A stretch of 64,000 nt of DNA, from NCBI GenBank assembly GCA_026195895.1, contig JAPHRO010000025.1, forward strand, positions 55,443-119,442, given 5' to 3'. This document shows, piece after piece, positions 59,102 to 64,000 of this stretch. The stretch comes from Gammaproteobacteria bacterium. Its GTDB lineage: Bacteria; Pseudomonadota; Gammaproteobacteria; SZUA-229. Each line of letters begins with the position of its first letter. Position 1 is the stretch's first letter. The notes under the pieces are model-generated. The model was not told where the DNA came from. It worked only from the letters and a program-made list of their open reading frames with translations, and did not search any database. Both the position numbers and the translations under genes were made by a program.

Positions 59102-60061
59102 TTATTCGTTCTCATATTTATCGTAGGCATTGACGATGCGCTTTACCATTGGATGGCGCACCACGTCCCGCGCACTGAAAAAAGTCATGGCAATGCCCTC
59201 AACATCTTTCAATACTTCAATGGCATGGCGCAAACCGGACTGTGTTTCCCGCGGTAAATCAATCTGGGTGACATCACCGGTAACTACCGCTGTTGAACCA
59301 AAACCAATGCGGGTTAAAAACATTTTCATTTGTTCCCGGGTGGTATTTTGCGCTTCATCCATAATAATAAACGCATCATTTAAAGTTCGACCACGCATAT
59401 AAGCCAGCGGTGCAATTTCTATAATATTTCTTTCAACCAGTTTTTCAACGCGTTCAAAACCGAGCATTTCATACAGTGCATCGTACATCGGACGCAAATA
59501 AGGATCTATTTTCTGCGCCAGATCACCCGGCAAAAACCCCAGACGTTCTCCTGCTTCCACCGCAGGCCGAACCAGTACCAGGCGACGCACTCTTTCTGAT
59601 TCCAGCGCTTCCACGGCACAGGCAACTGCCAGATAAGTTTTACCGGTTCCAGCAGGGCCAATACCCAGACTCAAATCATGCGTCTGTATATTATGTAGAT
59701 AACTCACCTGACTGGGACCACGGCCTTTTATCGTACCCTTGCGTAACTGCAGACTCCATAGGCTGTCATCAAACTCGGGGATTTTTCCCAGTTGCTCCAG
59801 TGCCGAATCCTGCAAAAAAATATTAAGTGATGATGATGAAAGTTCTTCGGTTTCGGTGAGCTGATAAAGTTCTTTTAAAACTTCCGCGCTCAACTGCACA
59901 TTCGCGGCTTCACCGATCAACTGAAAGCGATGATTACGATTATTAATTTCCACACCCAGCCGAGATTCAATCTGACGCAGATGCTCATTCAACGGGCCGC
60001 AGAGATTTGCTAAACGTAAATTGTCAGCAGGCGTTAAATCAATTTCCAGACTTTGAGTCAT
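59102..60061 (-). CDS. ybeZ: PhoH family ATPase YbeZ
   Basis: The 319-residue PhoH-type ATPase has Walker A GPAGTGKTYLAV (about 132-143), Walker B IIMDEAQNTT (about 230-239) and a central KxRPAVEAGERLGFLPGDL region. It is thought to assist YbeY in RNA processing. It is preceded by miaB at 31 bp and overlaps the operon with ybeY-corC-lnt, as in E. coli. Confidence 0.95.
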   Translation of the reverse strand: MTQSLEIDLTPADNLRLANLCGPLNEHLRQIESRLGVEINNRNHRFQLIGEAANVQLSAEVLKELYQLTETEELSSSSLNIFLQDSALEQLGKIPEFDDSLWSLQLRKGTIKGRGPSQVSYLHNIQTHDLSLGIGPAGTGKTYLAVACAVEALESERVRRLVLVRPAVEAGERLGFLPGDLAQKIDPYLRPMYDALYEMLGFERVEKLVERNIIEIAPLAYMRGRTLNDAFIIMDEAQNTTREQMKMFLTRIGFGSTAVVTGDVTQIDLPRETQSGLRHAIEVLKDVEGIAMTFFSARDVVRHPMVKRIVNAYDKYENE

Positions 60062-60092
60062 ATTTTAAGTATAGTTTTTTCGATAAATGATT

Positions 60093-61451
60093 TCAGGCGG
60101 ACAGGCGTTTGGCATCGATTTCAGCTAAATCGATAAACTCGCCCTGTAATGAATTTGGCAAAGCATCGGTAATTCGCACATCGACAAAATGTCCAATCAT
60201 GCGTTCACTGCAATCAAAATTAACCGTCCGGTTATTTTCGGTTTTACCGGCCATTTGTCCGGGATCTTTTTTCGATGGTCGTTCCACCAGCACTCGCTGC
60301 ACGGTACCGATCATGGCTTTTGAAATGTCTGCTTCCATTTCACTAATGCGTTTCTGCAGGCGGGCCAGGCGCTGCTTTTTAACCTGCATATCGACGTCGT
60401 CGGCCAGCGACGCAGCGGGCGTACCCGGGCGAGCACTGTAAATAAAACTGAACGAATGATCGAAACCCACATCTTCAATGAGCTGCATGGTCTGTTCAAA
60501 GTCTGCATCCGTTTCGCCGGGAAAACCAATTATGAAATCAGACGAAACGGTGATATCGGGACGCGCCTCACGCAAACGGCGAATTTTCTGTTTGTATTCG
60601 ATCGCCATGTGACCGCGTTTCATGGCAGCCAGCACGCGGTCTGAGCCACTCTGAATCGGTAAATGCACAAAGCTGACCAGTTCCGGTACCTCGGCGTAAG
60701 CCTGAATCAATGCGTCAGAAAACTCCACCGGATGGGAAGTGGTAAAGCGGATACGATCGATGCCATCAACCGCCGCCACATAATGAATTAACAGCGCCAG
60801 ATCAGCGATTTCACCATCATGCATTTCACCACGATAGGCATTGACATTCTGCCCCAGCAAATGAATTTCACGCACACCCTGTTCGGCCAACTGAGCGACC
60901 TCGGCCAGCACATCATCGAACGGGCGGGAAATTTCTTCGCCGCGGGTGTAGGGCACGACACAAAACGTACAGTACTTGCTACAGCCTTCCATAATGGAAA
61001 CAAAGGCCGTTGGGCCATCGGCTCTGGGCTCGGGCAGGTTGTCGAATTTCTCGATTTCGGGGAAAGATATATCCACCACCGACCTGTGATCCAGATCGAC
61101 CCCCTTGAGCATTTCTGGCAGGCGATGCAGGGTTTGCGGACCAAACACCATATCGACATAAGGCGCGCGCTTACGAATGGTTTCTCCCTCCTGGGATGCC
61201 ACACAGCCACCGACACCAATCACCAGATTCGGCTTGTCCCGTTTCCAGTTTTTCCATTGACCCAGTTGCGAAAACACCTTCTCCTGGGCCTTTTCCCTGA
61301 TAGAACAGGTATTTAGCAAAAGAATGTCGGCATCTTCGGGATTATCAACGCGTTCGATTGGCCCCTGTTCAGCCAGCACATCGTGCATTTTGGCCGAATC
61401 ATATTCATTCATCTGGCAACCGAAGGTTTTAATATACAGCTTGCGTGTCAT
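60093..61451 (-). CDS. miaB: tRNA-2-methylthio-N6-dimethylallyladenosine synthase
   Basis: The 452-residue radical-SAM methylthiotransferase has an N-terminal UPF0004 domain ([14 protein letters not shown]; cysteines for a second 4Fe-4S cluster, with C in [12 protein letters not shown] and GVGGCVAS). The radical-SAM CxxxCxxC motif is in [19 protein letters not shown] (about 155-173), and a C-terminal TRAM domain follows. It modifies A37 of tRNAs reading UNN codons. It starts the ybeZ-ybeY-corC-lnt operon. Confidence 0.97.
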   Translation of the reverse strand: MTRKLYIKTFGCQMNEYDSAKMHDVLAEQGPIERVDNPEDADILLLNTCSIREKAQEKVFSQLGQWKNWKRDKPNLVIGVGGCVASQEGETIRKRAPYVDMVFGPQTLHRLPEMLKGVDLDHRSVVDISFPEIEKFDNLPEPRADGPTAFVSIMEGCSKYCTFCVVPYTRGEEISRPFDDVLAEVAQLAEQGVREIHLLGQNVNAYRGEMHDGEIADLALLIHYVAAVDGIDRIRFTTSHPVEFSDALIQAYAEVPELVSFVHLPIQSGSDRVLAAMKRGHMAIEYKQKIRRLREARPDITVSSDFIIGFPGETDADFEQTMQLIEDVGFDHSFSFIYSARPGTPAASLADDVDMQVKKQRLARLQKRISEMEADISKAMIGTVQRVLVERPSKKDPGQMAGKTENNRTVNFDCSERMIGHFVDVRITDALPNSLQGEFIDLAEIDAKRLSA

Positions 61452-61532
61452 AGCGCCTGTGTTTCTGTGGAGGAACGGGCGATTTTATCACGAACACTGT
61501 AAAAATACATTTAACAAGCATGGGGAGAATAA

Positions 61533-62096
61533 CTACTCATCCTCATTCAGGGGCGGCAATTCGGCGAGATTAAATGGCCCGATATGCATCAAATGCTCGG
61601 ACTCATGCTCATCCTGGAAATGCAGTTGCTTATCGAACATCGGCGTAGTGCCCTGGCGACAGCCCAGATCTTTCACCAGGCTATCAAACAGGCCTTTGGA
61701 TGGTCCGTTGCTCCTGGTGATGGTGGTGTGCAGAAAACGGATATCGGCCATCTCGGGTTTACTGAGCAGGAACTTCATCAAGCGCTTGCCCAGGCTTTTG
61801 CCCCGGTATTCGGGATCGACAGCCACCTGCCAGATGAATAACACATGCTCCAGTTTGGGCGGTCGATAACCGGAGACAAAGGCAACGATCTTGCCATCAC
61901 ATTCGACCAGTGCACAGGTATCAGCGAAATGGGTAGTTTGCAGCAGATTGCAGTAGGTCGAGTTTTCATCCAGTGGTTTGCAGCGGTGAATTAAATCATG
62001 GATAGCCACCGCATCCTGACCACCCGGATGTCGAATAAAGCCCTGACCACATTCCAGATTAATCGAACCCTGTATCGATGTGTCGGTATAAGTCAC
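61533..62096 (-). CDS. ectA: L-2,4-diaminobutyrate acetyltransferase EctA
   Basis: This 187-residue GNAT enzyme acetylates L-2,4-diaminobutyrate, the first dedicated step of ectoine formation. EctA hallmarks are DLIHRCKPLDENSTYCNLLQ (about 34-53), HFADTCALVECDGKIVAFVSGYRPP, VLFIWQVAVDPEYRGKSLGKRL (acetyl-CoA loop), TTITRSNGPSKGLF and the acidic HESEHLMHIGPF end. The start is GTG with GAGGGG well placed upstream. No ectB or ectC gene follows; the next gene downstream is miaB. It may be complemented by genes elsewhere or serve another role. It is divergent from nhaA across 161 bp. Confidence 0.9.
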   Translation of the reverse strand: MTYTDTSIQGSINLECGQGFIRHPGGQDAVAIHDLIHRCKPLDENSTYCNLLQTTHFADTCALVECDGKIVAFVSGYRPPKLEHVLFIWQVAVDPEYRGKSLGKRLMKFLLSKPEMADIRFLHTTITRSNGPSKGLFDSLVKDLGCRQGTTPMFDKQLHFQDEHESEHLMHIGPFNLAELPPLNEDE

Positions 62097-62257
62097 AGCA
62101 CCCCTCTCTTTTTACATTTCAATAATCTGCCCGCTGGTCGCTCAGTATAGCACCACCCCGCGCCGTCTAAACAAAGCCGTATCCTGGCAAAAATTATCCC
62201 TGCTTAATTTGATCCAAATCCTTCTGGATTCAATATGCTGTCATATACTCAATAAAA

Positions 62258-63703
62258 ATGACTCATACTGAACCATTTGACACCATGCGCAATAACAATG
62301 ACTCATTAAGCTCGCCATTGCAAAAGGGTTTCGATTATCTCACCTATCCTTTCAGAGAATTTATTCGCGACCAGAAAACCAGCAACGCCCTGCTGGTGTT
62401 GGCCACTTTTATGGCGATATTTATTGCCAACTCCCCCTGGAGCGATATCTATCACACTGTAAGCAATAATGTGTCCGGCTTTTATTTAAACGGCTGGACA
62501 TTTGAAATGACCAACCAGCTCTGGGTCAACGATGGATTAATGACCCTGTTTTTTTATGTCATTGGTCTGGAAATCAAACGCGAACTGCTGGCCGGTGAAC
62601 TCAAATCATTTCGCTTTACCTTGCCCATCCTGGCGGCAGCCATTGGTGGCATGTTGCTACCAGCACTGATCTACTACGGCATCAATGCCGGCACCATCGC
62701 CGAACATGGCTGGGGTATTCCCATGGCCACCGACACCGCTTTTGCCGTGGGTGTACTGGCATTGCTGGGAAAGCGCATCCCCATTGTGGTCACCACTTTC
62801 CTGACTGCACTGGCCATATTTGATGATCTGGGTGCCGTGGTGGTCATTGCGGTTTTTTATGTCGATCATCTGCACATGGATTATCTATACCAGGCCGCCG
62901 CCATTTTTACCATAATGATGGCGATGAACCGAATTGGTGTACGCCATCCATTGCCCTATCTTGTTGGCGGCATACTGCTATGGTTCGCTATTCATGCTTC
63001 CGGCGTACACTCCACGATTGCCGGCATATTAGGCGCCATGACCGTACCGGCCAAACCCAAACACGAAGCCGAATGGTTTATCGAAAAGGTGCGCCATCTG
63101 GTCAAAAAATTTGAATACCTGGAAAAGGAAAGCCAGGATGATCAGCATATACTTTCGAAAGATAACGAACATGAAGTCATCGAAGATATAGAGCGGGTCG
63201 CCGAAACCGCTACCACGCCGTTACAACGCTGGGAACATGCCGTCAGACGACCGATCGCCCTGTTTATCCTGCCAGTCTTTGCGCTGACCAATGCGGGTAT
63301 TCCGGTCAATTTTGATATGCTACCCAGCACCATCAACAGTTCAGAATTCTGGGGCATTTTTCTGGGGCTTGTGGTTGGTAAAACCCTGGGCATCACCAGC
63401 TTTACCTGGCTGGCACTGCGCCTGGGGCTGGGCGAACTGCCGCGCTGCGTCACCATGCGGCATGTCATTGGCATCGGCCTGCTCGGCGGCATGGGCTTTA
63501 CCATGTCGATATTTATCGCCGGCATTGGGTTTATTGATCATCTGGACGCCCTGATCAACACAAAAACCGCCATTCTTACTGCCTCGATGTTTGCCGGTTT
63601 CAGTGGATTTTTATGGCTGTGGTATGTGTCTTATAGTGAACAGAAAAACGCTGAACTGAATAACATCAATAACTGTCTTGATGATAAAAAAACCCACACC
63701 TGA
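62258..63703 (+). CDS. nhaA: Na+/H+ antiporter NhaA
   Basis: The 481-residue antiporter exports sodium in exchange for protons. The transport site D189/D190 in LAIFDDLGAVVV is intact, the amino-terminal stretch SNALLVLATFMAIFIANSPW is family-typical, and MATDTAFAVGVLALLGKRIP is present. It is about 90 residues longer than E. coli NhaA, partly through an N-terminal extension, and mainly through a charged cytoplasmic insertion at about residues 266-325 (EAEWFIEKVRHLVKKFEYLE and onward) between the predicted TM8 and TM9 regions. It fits the salt theme with divergent ectA. Confidence 0.95.
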   Translation: MTHTEPFDTMRNNNDSLSSPLQKGFDYLTYPFREFIRDQKTSNALLVLATFMAIFIANSPWSDIYHTVSNNVSGFYLNGWTFEMTNQLWVNDGLMTLFFYVIGLEIKRELLAGELKSFRFTLPILAAAIGGMLLPALIYYGINAGTIAEHGWGIPMATDTAFAVGVLALLGKRIPIVVTTFLTALAIFDDLGAVVVIAVFYVDHLHMDYLYQAAAIFTIMMAMNRIGVRHPLPYLVGGILLWFAIHASGVHSTIAGILGAMTVPAKPKHEAEWFIEKVRHLVKKFEYLEKESQDDQHILSKDNEHEVIEDIERVAETATTPLQRWEHAVRRPIALFILPVFALTNAGIPVNFDMLPSTINSSEFWGIFLGLVVGKTLGITSFTWLALRLGLGELPRCVTMRHVIGIGLLGGMGFTMSIFIAGIGFIDHLDALINTKTAILTASMFAGFSGFLWLWYVSYSEQKNAELNNINNCLDDKKTHT

Positions 63704-63787
63704 TCGCGGCAAATAAATAAACAGCACCATTGCTACACCTGCTGAATTGAACGAGCCGTAAATAATCAGCGATCAGTAATAATTCCA

Positions 63788-63816
63788 TTCACTATATAGT
63801 CAGTCAGCCATATAAT
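63788..63816 (+). promoter_or_regulatory. Possible sigma70 promoter for the gene at the right edge
   Basis: A perfect TATAAT (63811-63816) stands 17 bp after TTCACT (63788-63793) and 47 bp upstream of the ATG of the partial gene at 63864. This suggests that gene is transcribed separately from nhaA. Confidence 0.5.
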
Positions 63817-63863
63817 GAGCGCAACATCCGCTAGCGCCAGCAAATGAACAGGATCAAACAAGC

Positions 63864-64000
63864 ATGTCAAAACGATGGATTCCTACCCTTGGCTTTCTAC
63901 TACTTCTCACCGCAGCTATAGCCGGTTTCCTCTACTGGAACAGTCTGCAGCAACAGGCCGACACACAACAAAGTCTTCCGCCCGCCGTAATTGCGGCAAC
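63864..64000 (+). CDS. N-terminus of a probable periplasmic adaptor (partial)
   Basis: Only about 45 codons are in the window. They encode a basic start (MSKRWIP), one transmembrane/signal-anchor helix (about 8-25) and QQQADTQQSLPPAVIAA, a pattern typical of the N-terminus of RND/HlyD-type adaptors. AGGA lies upstream of the ATG. The frame is open at the window end, so the gene is truncated only by the window. Confidence 0.5.
   Translation, partial: MSKRWIPTLGFLLLLTAAIAGFLYWNSLQQQADTQQSLPPAVIAA

Overview
The window reads as a chromosomal segment of a gammaproteobacterium with moderate GC content. It has tightly packed operons and carries the gammaproteobacterial Hda, YhdP, DarP/YjgA, RNase G and LptE proteins. 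Its right half keeps the order miaB-ybeZ-ybeY-corC-lnt, then a ybeL-like gene, leuS-lptE-holA, and proA-nadD-rsfS-rlmH, much as in Escherichia and Pseudomonas. A large NhaA antiporter and an EctA-like diaminobutyrate acetyltransferase suggest a salt-exposed, probably marine or brackish, free-living organism. Genus cannot be decided from the sequence alone. I saw no tRNA, rRNA, prophage, insertion sequence with transposase, or CRISPR array.

Layout. 28-6805 (minus): a LysR regulator with a small protein and an AI-2E-type permease, preceded by a two-gene RND efflux system. 6993-10489 (plus): a DUF4124 protein, a MIF-like tautomerase, a membrane protein, and a fused GNAT acetyltransferase/acetylpolyamine-amidohydrolase-type deacetylase. 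10490-10907: intergenic DNA with a nested inverted repeat (REPIN-like). 10908-15261 (minus): an Lnb-type/DUF4105 protein followed by modABC. 15318-18670 (plus): proS, a lytic transglycosylase, a Crp/Fnr regulator and a DUF2892 protein. 18759-23409 (minus): a five-gene operon of thioredoxin-like protein, TolC-like protein, short HlyD-like adaptor, acylphosphatase and GspE/PilB-type ATPase. Then a LysM lipoprotein (23644-24300). 24532-29553 (plus): arsC-like, wrbA-like, DUF2069 and hemerythrin genes, then a PhnD-type binding protein translationally coupled to a hybrid histidine kinase.

29577-32466 (minus): DUF2066 protein, AI-2E permease and hda. 32688-35984 (plus): purM-purN, a DUF3108 protein, darP and a ComFB-like protein. 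36031-55047 (minus): nitrilase-family amidase, a small secreted protein, yhdP, rng, maf, rlmH, rsfS, nadD and proA. The same stretch continues with a YfaP-like protein, a DUF1631 protein, a PilZ protein, a PfkB sugar/nucleoside kinase, holA, lptE and leuS. 55304-55846 (plus): zinc-ribbon ybeL-like gene. 55891-62096 (minus): a small secreted protein, lnt, corC, ybeY, ybeZ, miaB and ectA. 62258-64000 (plus): nhaA and the start of a probable RND adaptor.

Most genes are housekeeping: translation, envelope assembly, NAD, proline and purine synthesis, and ribosome maturation. The accessory items most worth a second look are the acetyltransferase-deacetylase fusion, the binding-protein/kinase pair with no transporter, and the thioredoxin-TolC-adaptor-AcyP-GspE operon with no inner-membrane pump. 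Also notable are an orphan ectA divergent from nhaA, and two copies of a roughly 95-99 bp dispersed palindromic repeat (32501-32595 and 55131-55229).
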